64,000 bases of DNA, taken from the NCBI RefSeq assembly GCF_900221005.1, contig NZ_OBQI01000001.1, positions 992,001 through 1,056,000 on the forward strand, written 5' to 3'. This stretch comes from Blastococcus aggregatus. GTDB lineage: Bacteria; Actinomycetota; Actinomycetes; Mycobacteriales; Geodermatophilaceae. The notes below the pieces were generated by a model, which saw only the letters and a list, made by a program, of their open reading frames with translations, ran no database searches and had not been told where the DNA came from. Positions within the stretch are counted from its first letter, which is position 1. Each line of letters begins with the position of its first letter. Below are positions 50,306 to 57,971 of the stretch, piece after piece. The position numbers were made by a program, and so were the translations under genes.

Positions 50306-51520
50306 TCAGCGGATGTGCACGCCCGAGATCGTCCGGGCGATGACCAGCCGCTGGATCTCCGAGGTGCCCTCGAAGATCGTGTAGATCTTGGCGTCGCGGG
50401 CCATCCGCTCGACCGGGTAGTCGCGCGTGTAGCCGTTGCCGCCGAGGATCTGCATCGCCTGCTCGGTCACCCGGACGGCGGTCTCGCCGGCGACGAGCTT
50501 GGACATGGAGCCCTCGGCGGCGGTGAACTGCTGCCCGTTGGCCGCCATCCACGCCGCGCGCCACACCAGGAGCCGCGCGGCGTCGATCGAGGTCTTCATG
50601 TCGGCGAGCATGAAGGCGATCGACTGGTTCTCGATGATCGCGCGGCCGAACTGCTCGCGCTGCTTGGCGTACTCCAGCGCGTAGTCGTAGGCGGCCCGCG
50701 CCACCCCCACGGCCTGCGCGCCGACGGCGGGGCGGGTCCGCTCGAAGGTCGCCATCGACGGCTGCGTGCGGCCGCTCTTCACACCCTCACGGGCACGGGC
50801 GAGCCGCTCCTGCAGCTTCTCCCGCCCGCCGAGCACGCAGTCGCCCGGGATGCGGCACCCGTCGAGGACGACCTCGGCGGTGTGCGAGGCGCGGATGCCG
50901 TGCTTGAGGAACTTCTGCCCCTGGGAGATGCCGGGCGTGCCCGGCGGGACGATGAAGCTGGCCTGGCCGCGCGCCTTGAGCTCGGGCTCCACGACGGCGG
51001 TGACCACGTGGATGTCGGCGATGCCGCCGTTGGTCGCCCACGTCTTGGTGCCGGTGAGCACCCACTCGTCGGTCTTCTCGTCGTAGACCGCGCGGGTGCG
51101 CATGGCCCCGACGTCGGACCCGGCGTCGGGCTCGGAGGAGCAGAAGGCCGCGACCTTGGGCTCGGACTGCGTGCCGAACATCGCCGGCACCCACTGGCCG
51201 ACCTGCTCGGGCGTGCCGTTGGCGCTCACCGACGCGGCGGCCAGCGCGGTGCCCACGATGGCCAGGCCGATGCCGGCGTCACCCCAGAAGAGCTCCTCCA
51301 TCGTGATCGGGATGCCCAGGCCCGACTCGTCGAAGGACTGGGTGGCGAAGAAGTCGATCGAGTACAGCCCGATCTTGGCGGCCTCCTGGATGACCTCCCA
51401 CGGGGTCTCCTCCCGCTCGTCGTACTCGTGCGCCGCGGGGCGCACGACGTCCTCGGCGAACGTGTGCACCCACTTCTGCAGCTCGATCTGGTCCTCGGTG
51501 AGTCCGAACGACACGGCCAT
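50306..51520 (-). CDS. Acyl-CoA dehydrogenase
   Basis: A 404-residue flavoprotein that oxidises acyl-CoA to trans-2-enoyl-CoA. The FAD/substrate motifs are [19 protein letters not shown] and [14 protein letters not shown]. The C-terminal domain has [25 protein letters not shown], the [15 protein letters not shown] motif, and the signature [22 protein letters not shown], where the Glu of FEGT is the likely catalytic base. Its ATG at 51520 overlaps the dehydratase stop (ATGA). It ends an operon with MaoC-type dehydratase and FabG4-type reductase genes. Confidence 0.93.
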   Translation of the reverse strand: MAVSFGLTEDQIELQKWVHTFAEDVVRPAAHEYDEREETPWEVIQEAAKIGLYSIDFFATQSFDESGLGIPITMEELFWGDAGIGLAIVGTALAAASVSANGTPEQVGQWVPAMFGTQSEPKVAAFCSSEPDAGSDVGAMRTRAVYDEKTDEWVLTGTKTWATNGGIADIHVVTAVVEPELKARGQASFIVPPGTPGISQGQKFLKHGIRASHTAEVVLDGCRIPGDCVLGGREKLQERLARAREGVKSGRTQPSMATFERTRPAVGAQAVGVARAAYDYALEYAKQREQFGRAIIENQSIAFMLADMKTSIDAARLLVWRAAWMAANGQQFTAAEGSMSKLVAGETAVRVTEQAMQILGGNGYTRDYPVERMARDAKIYTIFEGTSEIQRLVIARTISGVHIR

Positions 51521-52383
51521 CAGTGCTTCTCCTCCAGGGTGCGGATCGTGCCGACCACGTGCTCGGTGCCGCTGCCGGCGTTGCGGACGGCGACGTCCCA
51601 GCCGCCGGCCACCTCGGCCGTGGACAGGGCCACGGTCGAGGGCAGGAACAGCGGCTTCTTGAACTGGACGTCGAACTCCAGCGCCTCGGGCAGCCGGCCG
51701 GCCAGCGCGCCCAGCACACGGGCCTTCACCCACATGCCGTGCGCGATCGCCCGCTTGAAGCCCAGCGCCTTCGCCGTCAGGCCGGACAGGTGGATCGGGT
51801 TCACGTCGCCGGAGACCTTGGCATAGCGGCGACCGGCGTCGTCGGGCACCCGCCAGGTGGCGGCCACCCGCTCCAGCGCCCCCACGGGCACCTCGACGTC
51901 GGCCTCCGGTGCGCCGTCGGGCGCCGTCGCCCCGCGGGAGAGGTAGGTCGACCGCGAGCGCCAGACCTCCGCGCCGCCGACCGTCGCGGTGGCGCACAGG
52001 TCGACCGTCGCCCCGCTGCGGTGGGTCGCGAAGCGCTCGGCCCACACCTCCAGGTCCAGCGCCTCCTCGGCGCGGACCGGGCGCAGCACCTCGATCCGGT
52101 TGCGCACGTGCACCAGCCCGACCAGCCCCAGCGGGAAGGCGCGGTCGGTCATCAGCGCCATCTGCAGCGGAAAGGTGAGCATGTGCGGATAGGTCGCCGG
52201 CAGGACGTCGTCCAGCGGCAGCCGGCACACCCGGGCGTAGGCGGCCAGGTGGTCGCGGTCGACGGTCACGCCGTGCCGGGCCAGGTGCGTGTCCGGCAGC
52301 GCGCCGCCCCGGCCGCGCGCGGTGAGCGCGGCCCGCGCGTAGAGCGCCGCCAGGTTCGGCGGGCCGTCCAGGACCGTGGCCAT
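51520..52383 (-). CDS. MaoC-type double hot-dog dehydratase (HtdX-like)
   Basis: A 287-residue hydratase/dehydratase. The N-terminal half is a degenerate hot-dog fold ([40 protein letters not shown]). The C-terminal half carries the active hydratase-2 motif [32 protein letters not shown], with the Asp-His pair. Such proteins handle 3-hydroxyacyl-thioesters of longer chains. It sits between acyl-CoA dehydrogenase and a FabG4-like reductase, with ATGA overlaps on both sides. The order recalls htdX-fabG4-fadA2 in mycobacteria. Confidence 0.9.
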   Translation of the reverse strand: MATVLDGPPNLAALYARAALTARGRGGALPDTHLARHGVTVDRDHLAAYARVCRLPLDDVLPATYPHMLTFPLQMALMTDRAFPLGLVGLVHVRNRIEVLRPVRAEEALDLEVWAERFATHRSGATVDLCATATVGGAEVWRSRSTYLSRGATAPDGAPEADVEVPVGALERVAATWRVPDDAGRRYAKVSGDVNPIHLSGLTAKALGFKRAIAHGMWVKARVLGALAGRLPEALEFDVQFKKPLFLPSTVALSTAEVAGGWDVAVRNAGSGTEHVVGTIRTLEEKH

Positions 52384-53735
52384 CAGGCGCCCAGCAACGA
52401 CTGGCCGCACACCCGCACGGTCTGGCCGTTGACGCCGGCACTGGTCGGCTGGGACAGCCAGGCGATCGTCTCGGCGACGTCGACCGGCAGCCCACCCTGC
52501 TGCAGCGAGTTCAGCCGGGCCCCGATCTCGCGGGTGCCGAAGGGCATCTTCGCGGTCATCTCGGTGACGATGAAGCCCGGGGCGACGGCGTTGATCGTCG
52601 CGCCGCGCTCGGCGAACGTCGGCGCCCACGCGCGCACCATGCCGATGACACCGGCCTTCGACGCCGCGTAGTTGGTCTGGCCACGGTTGCCGGCGATGCC
52701 CGACTGCGAGGAGACGCAGACGACGCGGGCACCCGGGTTCAGCACGTCGCCGTCCAGCAGCGCCTCGGTGAGGTCCAGCTGCGCCTGCAGGTTCACCGCC
52801 ATGACCGAGTTCCAGCGGGCGGCGTCCATGTTGACCAGCAGCTTGTCGCGGGTGATCCCGGCGTTGTGGACGATCACGTCCACCCCGCCGTGGCGCTCCT
52901 TGAGGTGCTCCACCAGCCGCTGCGGGGCGTCCGCGGCGGTGATGTCCAGCTGCAGCGCCGTCCCGCCGATGCGGTTGGCGACCGCGGCCAGGCTGTCGCC
53001 GGCGGCGGGGATGTCGACGGCGACCACGTGCGCGCCGTCGCGGGCCATGACGTCGGCGATCGAGGCGCCGATCCCGCGCGCCGCCCCGGTGACGACGACG
53101 ACCTTGCCGGCCAGCGGCTTCGCGGCGTCCTGGGTCGCGGGTACGTCGGCGGCCGACAGCGTGACGCCCTGGCCGTCGACGTAGGCCGAGCGGCCGGAGA
53201 GGAAGAAGGTCAGCGGGCCGGCGACGCCGGACTCCGCGCCCTCCGGCACGTAGATCGCGTTCGCCGTCGAGCCGTCGCGCAGCTCCTTGCCGATCGAGCG
53301 GGTGAGCCCGTCGACTGCCTGGCGGGCCGCCGCCTGCGCCGGGGAGTCCGCCGCGGCCGGCGGGTCGGTCAGGATCACCACGCGGCCGTTGGCGCGCAGC
53401 CGCTTGATCGCCGGAGCGAGGAAGTCGTGCGCCGCGGCGAGGTCGGCCGGGCCGGTCACCCCGGTGGCGTCCAGCACGACCGCGCCCAGCTTCTCCCCGC
53501 TCGCGTCGCCGTCGGCCACGACCGGCGACACGACGGTCACCCCGGCGTCGCGCAGGACGGCGGTGACGGTGTCGCGCAGCCGGCCCGTGCCGGCGGAGCC
53601 GACGACCGCCGGCCCCTCCAGCAGCGGGCCGCCCGGCTCGTACCGGCGCAGCACGCCGGGACGGGGCAGGCCGAGCTGCTTGGTGACGGTCGTGCCGAAG
53701 CCCGAGTGGGCGAAGTTGCTGTACCAGTCAGCCAC
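52383..53735 (-). CDS. fabG4: High-molecular-weight 3-oxoacyl-(ACP/CoA) reductase, FabG4 type
   Basis: A 450-residue SDR of the long FabG4 class. Residues ~1-205 are a degenerate, flavodoxin-like SDR half ([26 protein letters not shown] start, shared with mycobacterial FabG4). The active half has the NAD(P) motif [22 protein letters not shown] in [13 protein letters not shown], the catalytic Ser and YxxxK in [25 protein letters not shown], and [12 protein letters not shown]. It reduces 3-oxoacyl thioesters. The neighbours dehydratase, thiolase and dehydrogenase make up a complete acyl-chain cycle. Confidence 0.93.
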   Translation of the reverse strand: MADWYSNFAHSGFGTTVTKQLGLPRPGVLRRYEPGGPLLEGPAVVGSAGTGRLRDTVTAVLRDAGVTVVSPVVADGDASGEKLGAVVLDATGVTGPADLAAAHDFLAPAIKRLRANGRVVILTDPPAAADSPAQAAARQAVDGLTRSIGKELRDGSTANAIYVPEGAESGVAGPLTFFLSGRSAYVDGQGVTLSAADVPATQDAAKPLAGKVVVVTGAARGIGASIADVMARDGAHVVAVDIPAAGDSLAAVANRIGGTALQLDITAADAPQRLVEHLKERHGGVDVIVHNAGITRDKLLVNMDAARWNSVMAVNLQAQLDLTEALLDGDVLNPGARVVCVSSQSGIAGNRGQTNYAASKAGVIGMVRAWAPTFAERGATINAVAPGFIVTEMTAKMPFGTREIGARLNSLQQGGLPVDVAETIAWLSQPTSAGVNGQTVRVCGQSLLGA

Positions 53736-53755
53736 GAGAGGAGGTCCTTCCGAGC

Positions 53756-53831
53756 GGACTTTCGGCGCCGAAAGTCCGGGGGCTGGGAGGGTGCGGTCGT
53801 CGAGGCCGGGGACTTTCGGCGCCGAAAGTCC
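53756..53831. repeat. Two identical 22-bp perfect palindromes
   Basis: The arm GGACTTTCGGC followed by its exact complement occurs at 53756-53777 and again at 53810-53831, 54 bp apart, in the gap between the thiolase and FabG4-type genes. The units are related to those at 1318-1362 and 42416-42437. They may act as terminator or processing hairpins, or be a mobile palindromic repeat. Confidence 0.75.
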
Positions 53832-53847
53832 CCGGGCTCGGATCAGG

Positions 53848-55143
53848 TCAGGACTCGAGGATGGCGACGACGCCCTGGCCGCCGGCGGCGCAGATGGAGA
53901 TCAGGCCGCGCTTGCCCGGGCCCGCCTCGTGCAGCATCTTCGCCAGCGAGGCCACGATCCGGCCGCCGGTCGCGGCGAACGGGTGGCCCGCGGCCAGGGA
54001 CGAGCCGTTGACGTTGAGCTTGGACCGGTCGATCGAGCCCAGCGGCGCGTCGAGGCCCAGCTTCTCCTTGCAGAACTCCGGGTCCTCCCAGGCCTTCATC
54101 GTCGACAGCACCGTCGAGGCGAAGGCCTCGTGGATCTCGTAGAAGTCGAAGTCCTGCAGGGTGAGGCCGTTGCGGGCCAGCATCACCGGCATCGCGTACG
54201 CCGGAGCCATGAGCAGGCCCTCGCCCCCGTGCACGTAGTCGACGGCGGCGGTCTGCGCGTCCACCAGGTGCGCCAGCACCGGCAGGCCCTTGGCAGCGGC
54301 CCACTCGTCGGAGGCGAGCAGGACGGCCGACGCGCCGTCGGTCAGCGGCGTGGAGTTGCCCGCCGTCATCGTGGCGCCCTCGCCCCTGCCGAAGACCGGC
54401 TTGAGCGTCGCGAGCTTCTCGGCGCTGGAGTCGGGTCGCAGGTTGTTGTCCCGGGCCAGGCCGAGGTACGGCGTCACCAGGTCGTCGAAGAAGCCGCGCT
54501 CGTAGGCGGCGGCCATGGCGTGGTGCGAGCGCACGGCGAGCTCGTCCTGCTCCTCGCGGCCGATCTCCCACTCCTTCGCGGTGATCGCCGCGTGGTCGCC
54601 CATCGCCAGGCCGGTGCGCGGCTCGGCGTTGCGCGGGATCTCGGGCACCAGCTGGCCGGGGCGGATCCGCGCCAGCGCCTTGAGCCGGTCGCCGACGGTC
54701 TTCGCGTTGTTGAGCGAGATGAGCACCCGGCGCAGGTCGTCGCCGACGGCGAGCGGGGCGTCGGAGGTGGTGTCGACGCCGCCGGCGATGCCGGACTCGA
54801 TCTGCCCGAGGGCGATCTTGTTGGCGACGAGGACGGCGGCCTCCAGGCCGGTGCCGCACGCCTGCTGGACGTCGTAGGCCGGCGTCGTGGCCGCCAGCGT
54901 CGAGCCGAGGACCGACTCGCGGGTCAGGTTGAAGTCGCGCGCGTGCTTGAGGACGGCGCCGGCGACGACCTCACCCACCTGCTCCCCCTGCAGCCCGAAC
55001 CGGGCGACGAGCCCGTCAAGGGTCGCGGTGAGCATGTCCTGGTTGGACGCCTGCGCGTAGGCGGTGTTCGACCGCGCGAACGGGATCCGGTTCCCGCCGA
55101 CGATCGCCGCCTTGCGGGTCGCCGGCTTCGAGTTGTCAGCCAT
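53848..55143 (-). CDS. fadA2: Acetyl-CoA acyltransferase (thiolase, FadA2 type)
   Basis: A 431-residue thiolase. The nucleophilic Cys is in YDVQQACGTGLEAAVL, and the other catalytic residues are in FYEIHEAFAS, the loop NVNGSSLAAGHPFAATGGR and ISICAAGGQGVVAIL. It joins or cleaves acyl-CoA and acetyl-CoA. The N-terminus MADNSKPATRKAAIVGGNRIPFARSNTAYAQ resembles mycobacterial FadA2. It is divergent from the TetR gene across a short region with a GGTACC inverted repeat, and probably controlled by that repressor. Confidence 0.93.
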   Translation of the reverse strand: MADNSKPATRKAAIVGGNRIPFARSNTAYAQASNQDMLTATLDGLVARFGLQGEQVGEVVAGAVLKHARDFNLTRESVLGSTLAATTPAYDVQQACGTGLEAAVLVANKIALGQIESGIAGGVDTTSDAPLAVGDDLRRVLISLNNAKTVGDRLKALARIRPGQLVPEIPRNAEPRTGLAMGDHAAITAKEWEIGREEQDELAVRSHHAMAAAYERGFFDDLVTPYLGLARDNNLRPDSSAEKLATLKPVFGRGEGATMTAGNSTPLTDGASAVLLASDEWAAAKGLPVLAHLVDAQTAAVDYVHGGEGLLMAPAYAMPVMLARNGLTLQDFDFYEIHEAFASTVLSTMKAWEDPEFCKEKLGLDAPLGSIDRSKLNVNGSSLAAGHPFAATGGRIVASLAKMLHEAGPGKRGLISICAAGGQGVVAILES

Positions 55144-55170
55144 GGGGACCTCCGAGGTCGGGTGAGTGGC

Positions 55171-55194
55171 CGGTACCCAGGGTACGCGGTACCG
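55171..55194. promoter_or_regulatory. Likely TetR operator between thiolase and TetR genes
   Basis: CGGTACC (55171-55177) and GGTACCG (55188-55194) form an inverted repeat with a 10-base spacer in the 59-bp gap between the divergent thiolase and TetR genes. Size and position fit a TetR-family operator. Confidence 0.62.
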
Positions 55195-55202
55195 TCGTTC
55201 AC

Positions 55203-55919
55203 ATGAAAGCTGAGGCGGTGAGACGCTCCTCGCAGCCGGGCCGCGAGCCCGGCGCGGCCGCCCTGCGCGCCCCAGGGAATGTGACCCAGCCGCGCGACCG
55301 CCGCGACTCGAGATGGGACGAGCACCGCCGCGCGCGGCGGGAACAACTCGTCCAGGCGACGCTCACCGCCGTCGGCCGGCACGGTGCCGGGGTCGGCATG
55401 GAGGAGATCGCCGCCGCGGCCGGCACCAGCAAGACCGTCGTCTACCGGCACTTCGCGGACCGGTCCCAGCTCTACGTCGCGGTGTGCAACGAGGTCGCCG
55501 GGCGGCTGCTCGCCCAGTTGCGGGCGGCGATGGCCAGCAGCGAGCACCCGCGCGCGATGACCGCCGCCGCGATCGGCAGCTACCTGGCCTTCCTCGAGGC
55601 CGAGCCCGAGGTCTACCGCTTCGTGGTCTCCCCGCACCCGGCCGCCGTCGCCGACCCGATCGCCAACCTCGCCGACCTCGTCGGCGACCAGGCCGCGGCG
55701 CTCATGGCGCTCGCGCTGGAGCAGGCCGGCCGCGATCCCGCCGCCGCCGGCGCCTGGGGGCACGGCCTGGTCGGCCTGGTCCGCTCGGCCGCCGACTGGT
55801 GGCTCCGCGCCGAGCGTCCGATGCTGCGCACGGAACTCGCCGCACACCTGACCGATCTCGCCTGGGCCGGGCTCTCCGGCGTCGTGGCACCCACACCGAA
55901 CACCATGGAGGAGTCGTGA
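55203..55919 (+). CDS. TetR-family regulator of the fatty-acid module
   Basis: A 238-residue TetR regulator. A ~35-residue basic, low-complexity N-terminus precedes the helix-turn-helix QLVQATLTAVGRHGAGVGMEEIAAAAGTSKTVVYRHFADRSQLYVAV. The ligand-binding part (about 100-230) includes YLAFLEAEPEVYRFVVSPHP, typical of regulators that sense acyl-CoA. ATG 55203 follows the operator-like repeat by 8 bases. Its stop overlaps the start of the acyl-CoA oxidase gene (GTGA). It probably controls both the oxidase and the divergent thiolase operon. Confidence 0.9.
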   Translation: MKAEAVRRSSQPGREPGAAALRAPGNVTQPRDRRDSRWDEHRRARREQLVQATLTAVGRHGAGVGMEEIAAAAGTSKTVVYRHFADRSQLYVAVCNEVAGRLLAQLRAAMASSEHPRAMTAAAIGSYLAFLEAEPEVYRFVVSPHPAAVADPIANLADLVGDQAAALMALALEQAGRDPAAAGAWGHGLVGLVRSAADWWLRAERPMLRTELAAHLTDLAWAGLSGVVAPTPNTMEES

Positions 55920-57964
55920 CGAAGTCCCTGCCCGCCCCGGTCGATCCGGCGGCGATCCGCGAGGTCCTCGACGGCCGGTGGGCACACGTCCGCCGCGACG
56001 CCCGGGCGAACCTGGACGACCCCGACTTCCTGCCGGTCTACGGCGAGACGACGGCCGACGCCCGAGAGCGGGTGACGCGCGCGACGCGCACGCTGGCCGA
56101 GTCCGGCCGGGTCCTGCTGGGCTTCCCGAAGGAGTACGGCGGCCAGGACGACTCCGGCGGCTCGGTCACCTCCATCGAGATGCTCGCGTTCAACGACCTG
56201 TCGATCATGGTCAAGACCGGCGTCCAGTGGGGCCTGTTCGGCGGCGCGCTGCAGCTGCTCGGCACCCGGCGGCACCACGACGCGTACCTGCGCGACGTCA
56301 TGAGCTTCGACCTGCCCGGCTGCTTCGCGATGACCGAGACCGGCCACGGCTCCGACGTCCAGCAGCTGCGCACGACCTGCGCCTACGACCCCGCGACGCA
56401 GACCTTCGACCTGCACACGCCGCACCAGGCCGCCCGCAAGGACTACATCGGCAACGCGGCCAAGGACGGCCGGATGGCCGTCGTCTTCGCCCAGCTGGTC
56501 AGCCAGGGGACAAACCACGGCGTGCACGCCTGGCTGGTGCCGATCCGCGACGAGCAGGGCACGGCGCTGCCCGGCGTCACCATCGAGGACGACGGCCCGA
56601 AGGCCGGCCTGCTCGGCGTCGACAACGGCCGGCTCTCGTTCGACCACGTGAGCGTGCCGCGCGACATGCTGCTGGACCGCTACGGCCAGGTCGCCGCGGA
56701 CGGCACGTACACCAGCTCCATCGAGAACGAGACCCGCCGCTTCTTCACCATGCTCGGCACGCTGGTGCGCGGCCGGGTGAGCGTCGGCGGCGCCGCGGGG
56801 TCGGCGACCAAGCTGGCCCTCGACATCGCCGTCCGGTACGGCGAGGTGCGCCGCCAGTTCGCCGCACCGGGCGAGGAGCGCGAGATCGTCATCAACGACT
56901 ACCTCGTGCACCAGCGCAAGCTGCTGCCGGCGCTGGCGAAGACCTACGCGCTGCACTTCGCGCAGGGCGAGCTGGTCTCGACGATGCACGACGTCCAGAC
57001 GGCGGTGCACGTGCACGGCCAGGAGATCGACGAGCAGGCGCAGCGCGAGCTGGAGTCCCGCGCCGCCGGGCTCAAGGTGGCCCAGACCGCGCACGCGACG
57101 CAGACCATCCAGATGTGCCGCGAGGCGTGCGGCGGGGCGGGCTACCTGCAGGAGAACCGGCTGCCGCACCTCAAGGCCGACACCGACGTGTTCACCACGT
57201 TCGAGGGCGACAACACCGTGCTGCTGCAGCTGGTCGCCAAGGGGCTGCTCACCGGGTACCGCGACAACTTCGGGTCCCTGGACGGCTGGGGGCGGGTCAG
57301 CTTCGTCGCCGACATGGTCCGGGAGACGGTGCTGGAGCGGACGGCGGCGCGCGCGCTGATCGCCCGCCTGGTCGACGCCGTCCCCGGTGTGGACGACGTG
57401 CCGATGCTCGACCGCGGCTGGCAGCTGAAGATGTTCGAGTTCCGCGAGAAGCACTCGCTCGAGGGCGCGACCCGCCGGCTGCGGAAGAACTCGACCACCG
57501 AGGGCATGGCGCCATTCGACATGTTCAACGACGTCCAGGACCACGTGCTCAAGTCGGCGCAGACGCACATCGAGCGGATCGTGCTGGAGGCCTTCGTCGC
57601 CGGCGTCGACCGCACCGAGGACCCGGCCACCCGCCACCTGCTCGACACGCTGTGCGACCTCTACGCGCTGTCGACCCTCGAGGCGGACAAGGCGTGGTTC
57701 CTCGAGCACGGCCAGCTCACCCCCGCGCGGGCCAAGACGCTGACCGCCACGGTGAACCAGCTGCTCAAGGAGCTCCGGCCGCACCTGATCACGCTGGTCG
57801 ACGGCTTCGCGATCCCGGAGTCGTGGAAGGCCGCCGCGATCCTGGCGGAGGAGCCCGGCCGGCAGGAGGCGATGGCCGCCCGTGACGCCGAGCTGCGGGC
57901 GCAGAACGGGGAGAGCACCCCGGAGGGGACGGCCACCGCCGTCGACGTCCCCCCGGGCCAGTAA
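55916..57964 (+). CDS. Acyl-CoA oxidase/dehydrogenase (ACOX-type)
   Basis: A 682-residue flavoprotein longer than ordinary acyl-CoA dehydrogenases and matching the acyl-CoA oxidase layout. It has the FAD/substrate loop GCFAMTETGHGSDVQQLRTTCAYD, a NGRLSFDHVSVPRDMLLDRYGQV segment, the conserved CGGAGYLQENRLPHLKADTDVFTTFEGDNTVLLQLVAKGLL stretch and a C-terminal helical ACOX domain (YALSTLEADKAWFLEHGQL). It introduces the 2,3 double bond into acyl-CoA. GTG 55916 is coupled to the TetR gene. It converges on the SpoIIE gene with a 7-bp gap. Confidence 0.9.
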   Translation: MTKSLPAPVDPAAIREVLDGRWAHVRRDARANLDDPDFLPVYGETTADARERVTRATRTLAESGRVLLGFPKEYGGQDDSGGSVTSIEMLAFNDLSIMVKTGVQWGLFGGALQLLGTRRHHDAYLRDVMSFDLPGCFAMTETGHGSDVQQLRTTCAYDPATQTFDLHTPHQAARKDYIGNAAKDGRMAVVFAQLVSQGTNHGVHAWLVPIRDEQGTALPGVTIEDDGPKAGLLGVDNGRLSFDHVSVPRDMLLDRYGQVAADGTYTSSIENETRRFFTMLGTLVRGRVSVGGAAGSATKLALDIAVRYGEVRRQFAAPGEEREIVINDYLVHQRKLLPALAKTYALHFAQGELVSTMHDVQTAVHVHGQEIDEQAQRELESRAAGLKVAQTAHATQTIQMCREACGGAGYLQENRLPHLKADTDVFTTFEGDNTVLLQLVAKGLLTGYRDNFGSLDGWGRVSFVADMVRETVLERTAARALIARLVDAVPGVDDVPMLDRGWQLKMFEFREKHSLEGATRRLRKNSTTEGMAPFDMFNDVQDHVLKSAQTHIERIVLEAFVAGVDRTEDPATRHLLDTLCDLYALSTLEADKAWFLEHGQLTPARAKTLTATVNQLLKELRPHLITLVDGFAIPESWKAAAILAEEPGRQEAMAARDAELRAQNGESTPEGTATAVDVPPGQ

Positions 57965-57971
57965 GCGGAGC

